This document shows positions 10,989-23,606 of a DNA stretch of 64,000 nucleotides, one piece after another. Under the pieces are notes generated by a model. That model was not told where the DNA came from, ran no database searches, and saw nothing but the letters and a program-made list of their open reading frames with translations. The position numbers were made by a program, and so were the translations under genes. The stretch's first letter is position 1. Each line of letters starts with the position of its first letter. Source of the DNA: Ianthella basta (Eukaryota; Porifera; Demospongiae; Verongiida; Ianthellidae); contig OZ025876.1 of assembly GCA_964019415.1 (NCBI GenBank), forward strand, positions 1,788,802-1,852,801, given 5' to 3'.

Positions 10989-13020
10989 GCAACCATCCAT
11001 ATGGGTCGGTGTATTGCTGTGTGAGCTTAAGTTTCATAGGGTGTAGCTAGTTTGTTCTAACAGTTTAAGGCTTGTACTGATCAACAGCATTAAGTGTGAT
11101 GTAGAATACTATTACAAATTGTAACGTCAATTAACTCTGTTTGCCAATTTTGAAAGGTTTGCAAGAATATTGTACTACATAATCATGATTCATAGACAGA
11201 AAATTAAAAGAACTATACACTACGTACACTGAACTGGCTATCGCTCCTGGCACCAGTGCATTACAGAGCATACCCCTCGAGCTTGGTATATTTAATGCCG
11301 TGTAATATGATACATAAGATTAAGCATGCATGCACCATTAATTTGAACGTCATCAGCTCAAAGCAAGCATCCTGGTTTAGTAAACAAATGGCTACTCTCG
11401 CATAAACAGAGCTGCTTTCAGTACACACTGCATGACATATGCTACACATTTGCCATTTAATGTGGGACACCTGGTCAATCAAGCTAGACTGCTCTTTGGC
11501 ATTTTGCAACACGTGCATGCACAAACACATACCCCAAAAATTACAATGATTCATATAATTTCATGATAATGTATAATTTATACAGCAAACAACACAAGTG
11601 CCAGCAATTGTACTTCATTCCTCTCTGCATTGAGAAAGTTAAGTTGCAACAATTTTGCAATATAGTCCAATATTTAGTGATAATAAAGTTAAAGAATGAA
11701 AAATATTCAAACAATTCTATTTTGCATTACCCCCACTTGTTGCATAATACAAAGTTGTTCTCTTGCAGTAGTCCAGCACTCCAGCAGTGTTTGTCAAGGT
11801 GTTGAGCATTAACCTCTCTGCACGAACATACAGAACATTGCAGTGAGCGGACACAAAACCAAGTACTCAAACACTAGCTTGTATATACGTGCCTACATTC
11901 AAACACAAACACACACATTCAACAAGCCAAAAAAGAATGCGAACAATGTTACATGATTACACTATATGTCAGTATCACACTCACAGTGTACAAACATAAC
12001 TGATGTCTCATGCTGAGCTGTGTGCCCAACTGCATAGCATCTCACTTGACTTGGGGAGGAGGTGTTCCATCATGTACATGAGATGATGATGGAAGCAAGT
12101 GAAGGGAGTACCCAAGGAGAGACCTATACCTCAACCTGAGAAAGAATGAGACCACATATGTAACACCGACACAACTTTGGAAATGATTAAAGTGAGACAA
12201 AGAGCATTGTATGAGCTGTCAAATGTAACACAAGATCAGGAAGCATGCAATCATAACAGGCTCAAATTAACATGCACACATACATTACAATGCCATGCAT
12301 GCCTGCATTCATATATTCACACGTATCCACAAATGCACACATAATTATGTAATTATAATTATGCATACTGTGCTTGTAACAAATTGTACACATGTGCAAA
12401 CATGCACACATGTACACACTCTGAGCTAACTTTCAGCCATTCCTCGCAATTGCTAAAGAAGGTAAGCACCTGTTGCGCTTGCATTCACCATACTACACAA
12501 GACATATAGTATGGTAGGTAGGCCTTTTGCCTCTATATACGACCTTGGTGCTCATAATTACCTTAGTCGTATATATCAGCTATAGACCTCCCTATACTGT
12601 ACTATATGGTATGGTGATTGCGCAACCATAGGAACTCCATACTCTTTGCAACATGGTATAGGTTGATGAATATTGTTTTCTGCACAGTCATGCAAATGCA
12701 AACTGCTTGTTTCCATAACAGAGATCCTGGTGTAATTCCCATGCAACCATGCGATGTAGTGCTTGAAAGTTAAAATGTACACGAAGTCATATGTGGATGA
12801 AGTCTATACATATTCCAAGCAACTACAATTGCAAGTACCAATTTCACAGTTCATTTGTTGTCCTTTGAGGTTGCTCACTGCATTATCACTATACAGTAAA
12901 TTAAAATTGGAAGAGAATCACAACTGACTAAACCATAGCAGTATTACTGTATGTAACTGTACATGTTATGTTCTGTGGCAGTCTGGTATAATGTTTAACT
13001 TTCAACATAATATGTATGGT
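10989..13020. other. Intergenic, no gene recognised
   Basis: AT-rich, with scattered short open frames lacking splice context or domain similarity. About 12440-12620 resembles the MITE at 750-950. The last few hundred bases are the conserved 5' flank of gene 3. Confidence 0.35.
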
Positions 13021-13139
13021 TTTAGTCGGTAGTAATCAGTGTACATATATGTACATATATATATATATATATATATCTGCCCCTTACACAACATTCTGTG
13101 TCTGCCTGCTGCTGTTATAGCCTATAGATCTGTTTCAAG

Positions 13140-14514
13140 ATGAAACTCTTGATGCCTCTGCTTGGAATTCTCACTGCCCTTGGTACGTACGATCAGCTGC
13201 AGCTAGTGCATGCACCAATAGTACAGGTTGCTGTCTTCGCCATCAGTCTCAAGTGCCAAGAAATTCTTAGCAATTGAGCACTAGCTGATTCAATGACTAC
13301 TTTGAAATGGTGGATAGATTTTATTGATGCTATTGATTTTATTGTTCGGCTTTACCTGAAATGTAATTGCACAATTTTGTCCTCCCCTTTCTACAATGGA
13401 CGGTATATGTTCCCTGATTCTGGTCCTTGGGAGCTTCAGCTCAAAGGTGGGTTGTGACTCAAAGTACTAGTAGTGATTTTGTGCATTCACTATTGGGTTA
13501 ACACTGCAGGTCTACTCCATTGCACAACTGTTCGGTGTATGATGGGAGTGAGTGTACTGCTATTTTTGGCCACGCAAGCATCTACAGCAGCCCTGCCATT
13601 ATCAGAACCAGAGACGCAGTATTAAGAGATTATTATTTCAGTGGCAACGGGCCAGCAAATTTAGACTTTTTCAGTGACAGCACAAGCTGTAAGAACTTCG
13701 TTCGTTTTACCCTGTGCCTTCAATATTTCCCCCCCTGCCCTGGTACTGTATATTGTGGCTCCAGCTCAAAGGAGGCTCTAAAAACAGCTGCTGCCACTGC
13801 CTGTTCCTGTGTTGATGCTGATTTCTGCACAGTTGGTGTATACGATGTCAGCCAGAGTATAGATACTATGTCTTACTATGAAGGAAGCTCTGCAACTGAG
13901 ATTCTTGATTACAACAGAAATGATGTAACATGCCAGGATGTTACATCTGGTGAGAAATGTGTTTGGATGTATTATATGTTCATGCATGCTCATGCACTAT
14001 AGCATACTGCATATCAAGTGAATGCCATTATTCAAATTAACTGCTTGCTAGGGGGTAGCAGTAACCAGTAGGACTATTTTATTTGAGCCCTCTATCTTCT
14101 GTTCCATGGTCTGTGGCCAGTGGCAGCCCAGCCCAAATCGTGTCTGATGTCTACTATCATTCCTCAGACTGCAGTGCCCTCCATCAGACTCTGCTGTGAT
14201 TACATAATTCCTTCCCATTCAACCATGCAAGAGCAATTATAGTTTTGGACCTGTACACAATAATGGTGAAAGAAAGTATTTAGCATTATCTGCATTAACA
14301 TTTAATTTGTAACTTTAATTACTCTTTGCCATCCTTTAATTGCCAATTTAATGTTTCTATATCTACGCTCATAATTATTTCATTAATTGACTGTGTGTAG
14401 CATTGATGCTCTCTTCTTAAACATGCCATTGCAGGTGCCCATGGTAGCAAAAGAAGGTCTGTGATGCTCTGCATACTGTCGGCCATGTTGCTGTCCATTG
14501 GCCTGTTGCTGTAG
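13140..14514 (+). CDS. Frizzled-CRD-like GPI-anchored secreted protein, gene 3 (four exons, altered splice site)
   Basis: Exons: 13140-13182 (MKLLMPLLGILTALG), microexon ending 13446, 13510-13949, 14435-14514. The domain keeps the Frizzled pattern (N-C-x7-C; S-C-K-N-F-V-R-F-T-L-C-L-Q-Y-F-P-P-C; C-G-S-S-S-K-E-A-L; C-S-C-V-D-A-D-F-C) and the tail matches gene 1 exactly. The canonical acceptor of the microexon is changed: TCCTTGG|GAGC instead of TTTAG|GAGC. An AG three bases further in (GGGAG|CTTCAG) keeps the frame and would only drop one glycine, so a 191-aa product is still possible. Without that shift the gene would be inactive. Expression evidence would decide. Confidence 0.6.
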
Positions 14515-15942
14515 GCAACCATCCGTATGGTTATACATTGCTGAGTGAGCATGAGTTTGATATATAGGCTGTAGTCATTAGATCTATTCTAACAGTATAA
14601 AGTACGTATGTACTGATCAAATACAGCACTAGGTGTACATGTGATGTAGATACAAGGGTAAATTTTGAATGAAAATTAGTCTGATTCTATCGTCAAAATT
14701 TGTGATTATATTGTACTACATGAATCATAGGCAGAGTAGTAATAGAATTTTACACCATATTTATCCATCTGTTGATGTCAGTGCTATAGAAAGAACCCTT
14801 CCAAAGAATGCCCTATAATACATCTTGTAACCATACACCCTAAATTTTGACGGTCATCAGCTCTAAATAATGTATACAGCGTCCTTGTTTGTTGTATAGT
14901 GGTTGTTTGGAATAGACTCTGTTATATGCGTACATTTCACCTTCAAGCACTGCATGATGCATGTAGTTGTATAATTATAATTATGGTAATGTAAACAAGG
15001 ATCACTGTTATGGAAATATGCAGTTTGCATTTGCATGATTGTGCAAAGGACAATTTCCATCAACCTATACCATATTGCAAAGAGTATGGCTGCGTCCATT
15101 ATATAATTATGCCTCCTGCATGAGCAGGTACACGAAATATAACAGACAGGTGTTATGATTTGCAATCAGAGACATGTGCATATGCTGTACATGATCATGA
15201 TGGCAGTGCATAAATCTTGATGAAACTACATACAAAATACTTATAATTACAAAGTGCTAGCTATATATATTGTGTGTACTATATAGCTATAGGAAATTGA
15301 ACATTGTGCACTAGTACCGATCAATGTTAATAAGCCATTTCATATGGAATACGAAGTAGATCAGTGCTAAAGGTGAAAACAGCGGCGAATAATCATTTGC
15401 TACACTAGGTCACATGCATGACCATAGCGGCCCAGTGCTCCTTAATATAGGAGTGGTATTCCCTGAAAGGCCTTCAAGCACTGTGGTAGTGCAGCAATTT
15501 GTTGACTTTTTATACAGACTCTGAGTAAGTATCCTTTTTGGACAGACCATTCAGTTTTGCTGCACACATCTGACCTGAAGAGAATCCATGTCTTAAATTG
15601 TTCAATAAATAAGTCAATTCACATCAGTATGACGTTGTGGTGTTACTGGTTAACCTTGTCCTCATCATCTTTAGCTTATTGCATGTGAAGTGCTGCATGT
15701 ACATGAGGCCGGTGCAGACGCCAATGGATCTATCACTCCATCAGCTCCACTAATGTACCACTTATAGACATGTTGCACTGGCAATAGGCATGTGCATGTG
15801 TTTGATGTCATGATTACTGCGTATTGTACATTGTGTAGTGTTCTGCATTTGAAAGGAAGTGTGCATGAGCATTGATCCAGACACCTATAGCAGGTCAGAT
15901 ACCCGCACATACGTATGTACATGCCACACACTTATATACATA
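14515..15942. other. 3' flank of gene 3
   Basis: Non-coding and broadly collinear with 31795-33190 downstream of gene 4 (for example GTGAAGT...TGAGGCCGGTGCAGACG at about 15687 and 32952). No gene recognised. Confidence 0.5.
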
Positions 15943-16321
15943 CTAGCAGAGTGGCCCGCCTTTGGCGAGCTACGGCGCCCGATGCCTGTCCCCCGATGCT
16001 CTCAGCAACCATGTTACTGCTACAGCTCAAAAATTAATGATTATCGGTTTAAATTCGAACGTAAGATGACAGCGAATCCGCTAAAAACCGGAAGTCGATG
16101 AGAACGTAATTGGAAAATGGCAGTCGTCGGCGAAGGAAAAAGCGGAAATGGACGGATAACTCGCTGCGAACCGCAAGACGGGCGACGTCAAACCCACTAT
16201 AACCTGACCCCCGGTGCGCCCAGCAGCCACAGCGAGTTTGAGGGCGACGGAGCAAGAAACGCGCGCGGTTATCGCGAACACACACACAGACAGACAGACA
16301 ATTTCGGCTTTATATATTAGA
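15943..16321 (-). mobile_element. Short non-autonomous Helitron
   Basis: Read on the minus strand the element starts TCTAATATATAAAGCC and ends CTGCTAG, fitting the Helitron 5'-TC...CTRR-3' rule, with a hairpin (15954-15970, GCCCGCC-TTT-GGCGAGC, six of seven pairs) 11 nt before the terminus. It sits between host A and T with no target duplication. At 379 bp it is too short to encode Rep/helicase. It is clearly more GC-rich than its surroundings. The paralogous flank near 33195-33205 lacks it. Confidence 0.72.
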
Positions 16322-18560
16322 TGCGTGCCCCACACACCCAACTACACACCCAACTGCACAGGCATATATCCAGACACACCCACATGTACTTGGCATGTAT
16401 ACTCGCACACATACGTAAACTAGGCTAGGCATGTGCACATTCCTGTCTTGCATGTATTTTAAACAGCAGGTCTACTATAGAATAGCTGACAAATCTTCAA
16501 GGCTCATTGCCATATGACCAACTGGAAGCTGCTGAAGACTGTTCTGAAGTGGTGGAGTCGACCAGTCTGCTTAGCTTTGCTATGGCTTACCAGTGGGCTA
16601 TTGTCCCAACTTGAGGGTATTCCCATGAAGTCCCCACATCCTGCCAGTGAATAAATATAGAGCAGTACCATATATTGTCATTTGCTGTGTATTGGGTTGA
16701 CCTCAATTGAGTTATATTATGTAGGCTTGATGGAGAGTTCCCTTCAAGTATTATATGATTATAGATTACTTTGGGCAAGCACTTTGCCTTCAAATAAACA
16801 AAGTGTACACGTACATGATTGTGTTGCTACTAATAATTGAAGTATTTATAATGAGAGGTGGAACGGCCCCTTTCTATATTGAGACTGGCAGATGAAGAGG
16901 TGTTCCAGGAGAAGAGAGAATATGTAGGGGATGTGGGATGAATGAAGTGGAAGATTGTGATATTGGCTGCTATATAAGGTGTTGGAGGTGGGATGTATAG
17001 AGAGGTGACATCTGCTGACAAATGTTGGAGAAAGGATCCCCAATTTTGCATCTGCACTTGATGACTTCCAAAGAGCTAGCTACAATCACAGACTTGGTGT
17101 GTGCAAACTGGGGGATTGCCCAGCTCATCTGTGCAATGTGGACTGCGAGATTTGGATGATTTAACCTGACATTATGACTATATCTATGCATGGTGTTTCC
17201 ACACAGTCATGACAGTGGCCCATTGGGATTGTGCCCTACATGGTGCCTTGTTCTGTACGTTGATATTGACATACGTGATCTGAACATGAAATGGGTCACT
17301 GGCATGCCATTCTTGTTGTGCCCTTCACAGTGCCACTATTGCCTGCACCACTGCACCCATAGCTAATGCTGCCTTGCTTGCATGAGTGCCTACACAGCCA
17401 TTGTTATGGCCTCGTTCCCAAGCCATCCGAGTTAATTAGTGTGGGGGCAGAAAGGGCTGCCTGGGAATGAGGCTAGTTACAGCCAGACTGCCTTTCACTG
17501 CTTTGTGTACAATGCCTTAGTGTTGTTTGGGCTCCTCTCTACCACAATATTATGACCACCTGAAGACCCAAAGCCCCCTCCCCTGCATATAGCTGATAAC
17601 CATCTAAGTACATGGTGCATGGTGAATCCTTCCCTGTGAACCCATCAGAGAAGGGTGTGGCTTGCTATATACGTATACTGGGGTCTGCAGGTTGTCCCCC
17701 ATGGCCAGGGTGTGGAACTTAGGAAGCCAGCAATGCAATTATTAAAGCACTTGAAATAGAGGCATACCAGGCTGGCTGGCTTGAGAACATCTCTTGTGTA
17801 TTGTCTTGTTATACTATAGGATCTGTTACATAAATTTACCATCTTTATGTCTAATGACTGATTTGCATGGGTTATGTACGTACAAGGATCTTGCTCAGTA
17901 GAGCCAGGATGGTCCGTTTGCTGCAGGAAATCAAAACAGCTTATCATCTGCAGCCACCAGCTACTGAAGACATGATAAATAACACAGCAAATAAATTTTA
18001 CTATATAGACAAGCCTGATACTTTAGAGGCTCATTGTTACATGTCATACATAATATATATAATGTGAAGGTTTGAGCAATTCACATAACACAGTGTTATA
18101 ACAAGCTACAGATTCAGAACATCTCTACCCTTGGGCTGAAAGGTCCCGAATCTTGTTACCATTTTATGTTCATTGTTGCGTGAATTGCTCAAAGTCTCTG
18201 CCTTCACATAATAGGCCTATTTCACCATTCTTACTTAGTCTCAAGCACTTCCAGTCCCTACTTCTCCACATGCCTGGTATTGCAATTGCACAATGATAGG
18301 GGCTGGCGTGCGAGACTAATGCTTTCTCTCCACTTCCAATTTAAATATGCTGAGGACACCTTGACTCCAATGGTTGTTACTAACATGGTGTCAGTGAGGT
18401 GCACACAATAAGGTGAAGCACTAGTAGTGAAGCCATCATATAAGGAGATATCCCAACCAAATCACATTCTGCAGCTGAATATAGCTACGTATACTGTGAT
18501 GGGATATGGGGGAGACATAATTTAATGACTCTGACACTATAAAGAGAGCACATTCAGTAC
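16322..18560. repeat. Segmental duplication A, copy 1
   Basis: 16322-17065 is nearly identical to about 33200-33931, and 17415-18560 to 33931-35080. The intervening 17066-17414 is missing from the second copy, with a short shared TTCC at the junction. Repeated low-value open frames in both copies have no domain or splice support, so I do not call genes here. Confidence 0.8.
18538..18544 (+). promoter_or_regulatory. TATA box before orphan caveolin exon (copy 2)
   Basis: TATAAAG followed by AGAGCACATTCAGTAC lies 128 bp before the ATG at 18666. An identical promoter at 35058-35064 is cut off from any caveolin exon by the junction at 35081. Confidence 0.5.
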
Positions 18561-18665
18561 TGTACATAATATGCTTACAGTCAAGTTGCCTGTGTACAGA
18601 AGGCTGGAACCAGTTCTTTGATCATTTCTTTACAACCCGTAATCACAAGTGACTGCAGCTGGAAG

Positions 18666-18910
18666 ATGAGCAACAGCAGGCCACCCTCTCGTGAACTGCC
18701 AATACTAGTGGCACATGCAGGCAACTCTCCTCCAACTAGTCCAAGGAATGAAACAGCAGCTACTGATATTGAAGTTGTTGTGGGTCAACCCACAGCAGAG
18801 TCTGCCCCTGAAAGCAATGGTGCCGCTGTGCCTGCTACAGATACAGGACCTACACCTACTGTTGAAGCAAACTTACCCAAATTAAACGACCTGCTAACAG
18901 TGAAAGAAAT
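18666..18910 (+). pseudogene. Orphan caveolin-like first exon, copy 2
   Basis: ATGAGCAACAGCAGGCCACC opens a proline/alanine-rich exon like those at 25562 and 35813 (shared A-P-E-S-N-G-A-x-V-P-A-T-D) and ends at the same GAAAT|GTAAGTGGGG donor. Its length (245 nt) is not a multiple of three, so the donor is out of phase for exon 2. No caveolin core exon follows: the intron is replaced from about 18998 by an inverted-repeat transposon and nested repeats. It is a decayed or truncated copy. Confidence 0.7.
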
Positions 18911-18997
18911 GTAAGTGGGGATTTAAATCTAGGAGATAGATAGACATAATTATTTGTGCTTTTGAGTCTTATAGAAAACTGTTCAATGTCCTGACTT

Positions 18998-19862
18998 GAA
19001 TACATTTGCACCATCCCTACATCTGGCAACATTTTGCTGCGCTTGCAGTCTTGCTACCATCCCCTATTTCTTCACCTGCATATTGTTATGCAATTGTGAG
19101 TGCGCAGTAACAAGCTAACGAGCTGCTACATGCAGGCAATTAAGATTGCATGCCTATTCCAGCTGTGCATCTTTGCATGTACACATCACCAAACTGTATG
19201 CATACACCCATGTACATGACTAAAGCGCCTTTGAGGAAAGGCTGTACAGCTATATATATAGCAATTGCAGAATCTGGTGAACACTGTGGGACATGCATAG
19301 GTATCAGTGTGTTCTGATATACTGTAAGACACTAGCTACCTGGATATATGTATGTGTATGGAGGTTGACTTCGCAAACATTGGTAGTGAAGTGTACAATG
19401 TTTGTGCTGGCCTAGAGCTAAACAGTGTGGGCATGAAAGTGGGTGTGGTGGTTTGTAGGCAGCGATGTAGTGAACAGCTATGGTAAGTATTGCCACTGCA
19501 TTTGAGCTTAGTGCTTTGCCGCAGGGTTTCATGGCAGAGCGAGATAGCTACATAAGAGATGAATTAACCCAAAGAATATGGAGCCTGCAACTGATACTTA
19601 CATGGAAACACATAACGAACTGGAAGAGTAGGAGGTTCTAGATTCTAGAGCACAGCAAAGTAGATTGGGTAGTAGGCAATTTGCAGGGATAAACCTTGTG
19701 GAAAGGAAAGATAGAGCACAGCAAAGCAGAGAGATGGGTGAATTGTAAGACTGTACCTGTAGGTGCAAAAGGGAAGCTGAATAGCTGGAATGGTTGTGCA
19801 GTAGTAGCTAGGAGGCACGGAAAAATGTTGCCAGATGCAGGGATGGTGCAAATGTATTCAAA
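18998..19862. mobile_element. Non-autonomous DNA transposon with about 40-bp inverted ends
   Basis: The left end reads CATTTGCACCATCCCTACAT then CTGGCAACATTTT; the right end is its near-perfect reverse complement (AAAATGTTGCCAG ... GGGATGGTGCAAATGTATTC). The interior is non-coding and reappears in opposite orientation at about 51690-52340 and more distantly at about 49340-49940. This is a mobile family without a recognised transposase in the window. Confidence 0.7.
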
Positions 19863-20551
19863 GTCAGCGAATGTTAATGACCTGCATGGGTTTTGTGTGG
19901 ACAGGCTGGCCCCCCTCTTTGCATGGACCGGCCCTCCTCCTTGTTCCTACGGTTTTTCCGCCAGTTGGTTTGCCATGCCCTTCAGAGGCACACTGCACCA
20001 TCCCTACATTTGCCCTTGTTTTTGGAGGAAATATTTTTATTCTTCTTCTCCGTCAGCCGTAATCCACAATTCTACAGCGCTTTCGACGGGTAAGTGCCTT
20101 TTGTAGGTTTGATGACTCCGCGAGCAAGTCCACAAATGGAGGTTACTAGACCTCGGGGAGGCGTTCCTAGGAGAAAGACGCCATTTTACGCTGACGTAAC
20201 TACACGTTCGGACACACTTGATCGCCTAATCCTCTTACAGTTGCGATTCAATAGATACACAATGCAGTGACATGACTGTTCTAGGATGTGTACAGGAGAT
20301 GCTTCGACCGACATTCGCCCGCGCACAGTTTCGGAGGTTATCCGCGGCCGTGCCATTTGGCAGCCATTTCCCCTTACAGCGCGGTTGCTTCCGGCCGACA
20401 TTTCCGCGTTCGCTTGGCGATGAGAGCTAGCTGTCACTTCTGGTTCCTCTCCACAATCATCCTACATTCAATGGTGCAGCTCTTTTATGTACATGTAGGG
20501 GCCGTACCTCTAGACCGCCTGTGGTGTGGGTAGATACGTAGCTATAGCCAA
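19863..20551. repeat. Composite repeat, left of the pogo element
   Basis: Contains the block ATGGACCGGCCCTCCTCC ... CACCATCCCTACAT (also at 23155-23330, about 49950-50130, about 52350-52520) and a segment from about 20040 (TCTTCTTCTCCGTCAGC) shared with about 38765-39200 and 50990-51440. No coding support in the short open frames. Confidence 0.6.
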
Positions 20552-20553
20552 TA

Positions 20554-23054
20554 AGGTAAAGGCGGGTAATTTCGGGAAGCGGGTAATTTCGGGAATTATA
20601 AGTACTTCGCGATCTGCTAGCTGAACGGAACGAATCCATCGTATGAAAATAACATCGCTGCAAACCATGACCCACGTGCTTCGTACCTCCGCCAACTAAA
20701 CAACACTCATGTCGTTGACTCGCCTTAGATCATTCTAAATAGATCCTATGGCGGCACTCACCTCAACATAAAGTCGCTAGAACTTCTCCATGCAAAACCC
20801 TACCATTAGCAGTTCCTGCGCGGAGAAACCGTCGACTGTAGGGTAGTAACTTGCAGCGAACCCAAGTTTCCTAGCTGTGTATACTACTCGAAACTTTCAC
20901 CTTACTTGACCTCCATTTGCAAGCGAATTACATCCGTTATCGCCACATGCAATTATCAATTAAAGTAATCGCGCGCACCGGATGTTGGTATCCTAGCGAA
21001 GATGCCTAAGTGGAAGCAAGAACAGCTCGAAGCCGCGTTGAATGAGATCGAATCTGGCAAGGGGAAGGAGTCAATTCATAAACTAGCTAAGAAGTATGGC
21101 ATTCCATCGTCTACATTGTACGATCATGCAAGGAAGAAGGTTTCCAAGAGCGGTACAGGAAGGCCCACTGTTTTAACTCGGGCGGAGGAGGAGGAGCTTG
21201 TATACTGCTGCCAAGTCCTACAGGAGATGGGATTTGGGATGACAAAAGAGAATGTGACTGCAATCGTCACAGATTATGTCAGTACCAATGGGCGTAAAAA
21301 CCCATTTCATGGTGGAGTCCCAGGGAAAGACTGGTGGATTGGATTTCTGCAGCGTTGACCAAAGCTAGTAGAGCGAAAGCCACAGCACCTCTCAAAGCAA
21401 AGAGCAAGTTCAGCAAACCCAGCAACTGTGGAAGAATACTTCAAGAAGGTTGAAAAGTTGATGGATGAGCTGGGCATTAAGGATAGCGAAGACTTGGACA
21501 GAAGGGTGTGGAACTGTGATGAATCTGGTATAGCAACTGCAGTGGCATCCAAAGTCATCCTTGCTAGGCGCGGGTCCAAGTGGGTGCATGAGACAGGAGG
21601 TGGCTCTGGAAGAGAAGTGATCACTATAATGGGGTGTGGATCTGCAGCAGGGGAGCGGCTACCACCAATGGTATTGTACAAGGGCAAACACTTGTACTCG
21701 ACGTGGACTCTCAATGGCCCACCAGGAGCACTCTATTCCAAGAGTGAATCCGGGTGGATGGAAAAGGAGAACTTTTTCTTTTGGTTTCAGAAGTGCTTTC
21801 TGCCAGCTGTTAAGGATCTCCTGAAGACTGGACCAATTGTTCTACTTCTGGATGGCCACCATTCCCACCTAAGTATTGCCTTTCTCGAACTGGCAAAGGA
21901 ATCCAATGTACACCCCTTCTGCTTGCCATCACACACCAGTCATTTCCTGCAACCACTGGATGTGGCAGTATATGGGCCCTTGAAGACAGCTTGGAAGTCA
22001 ATACTGAAGGACTACAAAGTCACCACACGTGCCAGTAATCTCACCAAGGAGGCATTTCCATCAATGGTTACCAGATTGTGGGACAAAGCATTCCAACCCC
22101 AACACCTAAAGGCAAGATTTCGTGCATGTGGATTGGTGCCATTTAATGCCAATGCTGTCCTCCCATACAAGATGGCCACTGCTTTGCCCTTCACAGAAAG
22201 CAGTGAGGCATTGCCTAATCCATCGAGGCCAGAGACACCATTGAGGAAAGAATTGAGAGACTTTTTTGCAGATCATCTGAAAGCAAAGGCGAAAACACCT
22301 AAGGCTAAAAGAAGACGTGTAGACATTCATGCCACCGGAGATGTCCTGACCAATGATAGTGTACTTCGTCTTTTGAAAGAAGCCGAGGCAGAGAAACAGG
22401 CTAAGCGCAAGCAGAAGAGCAAGAAGAAAGTGATGGAACCCGTCAGTGATGACTTTGATGAAGATAAAGATGTCGATCACTGCTTCTCATGCGGTGAGGA
22501 ATGCATAGATGGTCAAGAGAAACTATGGGTTGGCTGCGATGAGTGCTACCGTTGGTATCACTACAAATGTGCTGGATTTTCCAGGCGGCCAAAGCGTGAA
22601 GAAGAATTCATTTGTAATATCTGCAGCTCTTGACTTTTCAGGATCCAACAATCTTCAAACTGCTCATTCATTCCTTGATTGTAATTCACTTTAAGCTTAG
22701 CAAGCGACTTTGACTTGACTGTAAAAGCAATAAATATAATCCTGTACAGCAAATATCACAATCTATACACAGCAAACATAATAATGTTGTTGGGACGGCA
22801 CCTACCATTCTTCCAACGAGAGAAACGACTCCAAACGGACATTTTCCGGAATTATCCGCCCCGGGCGTTTATCAGTGATTCTGTTCGACGAGCCCTCCAG
22901 ACCGCTAGTTAACCTTGGCGCGAACGGTTTGCTGTCAAAGTGCAGGTAAGAGTTAGTACTTCACCTTGATAGCAAGCGGTTTTGAAGAATTCGTTGCAGT
23001 CGTTTACACGAGTAAGAAACGTCGAAGTGTTTCCGAAATTACCCGCAATTACCT
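20554..23054 (+). mobile_element. pogo/Tigger-type DNA transposon (2.5 kb)
   Basis: Terminal inverted repeats: left AGGTAAAGGCGGGTAATTTC, right the reverse complement AGGTAATTGCGGGTAATTTC. TA dinucleotides at 20552-20553 and 23055-23056 are the target duplication. The left end repeats GCGGGTAATTTCGGGA twice, a likely transposase-binding site. The flanking sequence is present without the element at about 51430-51470 (an empty paralogous site, GTAGCCATATCCCTCC). Confidence 0.88.
21002..22633 (+). pseudogene. pogo/Tigger transposase with C-terminal PHD finger, one in-frame stop
   Basis: A single frame of 544 codons. The N-terminus (M-P-K-W-K-Q-E-Q-L...) has a pipsqueak-type helix-turn-helix (K-Y-G-I-P-S-S-T-L-Y-D-H), and the catalytic core carries D in N-C-D-E-S-G, D in L-L-L-D-G-H-H-S-H and D in Q-P-L-D-V-A-V with 35 residues between the second and third (DD35D). 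The C-terminus ends in a PHD finger (C-F-S-C ... C-D-E-C ... W-Y-H-Y-K-C ... C-N-I-C). The only visible break is TGA at 21356-21358, where a one-base change from TGG (R-W-P-K-L) is the likely origin. One stop in more than 540 codons points to a fairly recent insertion. Transposase would cut at the terminal repeats and insert at TA. Confidence 0.88.
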
Positions 23055-23056
23055 TA

Positions 23057-23330
23057 TCCATCCAGACAGTGAGTCAGAGTGGCAGCAACATATGATTGGG
23101 ATTGTGGGTGCTACTCTGTGACCAAGCCAGTCTTGCCTACCGCCATGACTTGTGAATGTTAATGATCTGCATGGGTTTTGCAGGGACAGGCTGGTCCCCC
23201 TCCTTGCATGTACCGGCCCTCCTCCTTGTTCCTATGGTTTTTCCGCCAGGTGGTTTGCCATGCCCTTCAGAGACACACTGCACCATCCCTACATTTTCCC
23301 TTGTTTTTGAAGGAAACATTTTTACGCACC
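23057..23330. repeat. Composite repeat, right of the pogo element
   Basis: Continues the sequence interrupted at 20552: CCAGACAGTGAGT onward matches about 51455-51535. Then 23155-23330 repeats the ATG-rich block with GGACAGGCTGG and CACCATCCCTACAT seen at about 19870-20020. Confidence 0.6.
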
Positions 23331-23440
23331 TCACTTAAGTGTAAAATACTTTATGCAAGCATCTGCCTTGCAATGAATAAATTTTACAATAATTGCACAC
23401 CCAACGTACAATATCAAAATAGAGCAATGGCATGTACATG

Positions 23441-23606
23441 TAGTGGAACCTGTCTAAGATGGTCACTGAGTTAGGCAGCCATCTCTAAAACAGCCAGCCT
23501 CCCTGACCCCAATTAGCACTATTGCAATCAACCCCTGTGACCTCTCCAGAAAAAGGTCAGTTAATTAGATCTGGCCCACAGGTGGCTGTCTTAGGCAGGT
23601 TTCACT
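23441..23606. mobile_element. pogo-like MITE (inverse orientation)
   Basis: Ends TAGTGGAACCTGTCTAAGA and TGTCTTAGGCAGGTTTCACT are inverted repeats of the TACAGTGAAACCTGTCTAAG type. Same family as 27031-27198, 37273-37440, 47649-47835 and 56290-56473. Non-coding. Confidence 0.65.

Noticed and set aside
16049-16341. Arginine-rich open frames at 16.0-16.3 kb
   Set aside because: They lie inside the GC-rich non-autonomous Helitron and reflect its composition.
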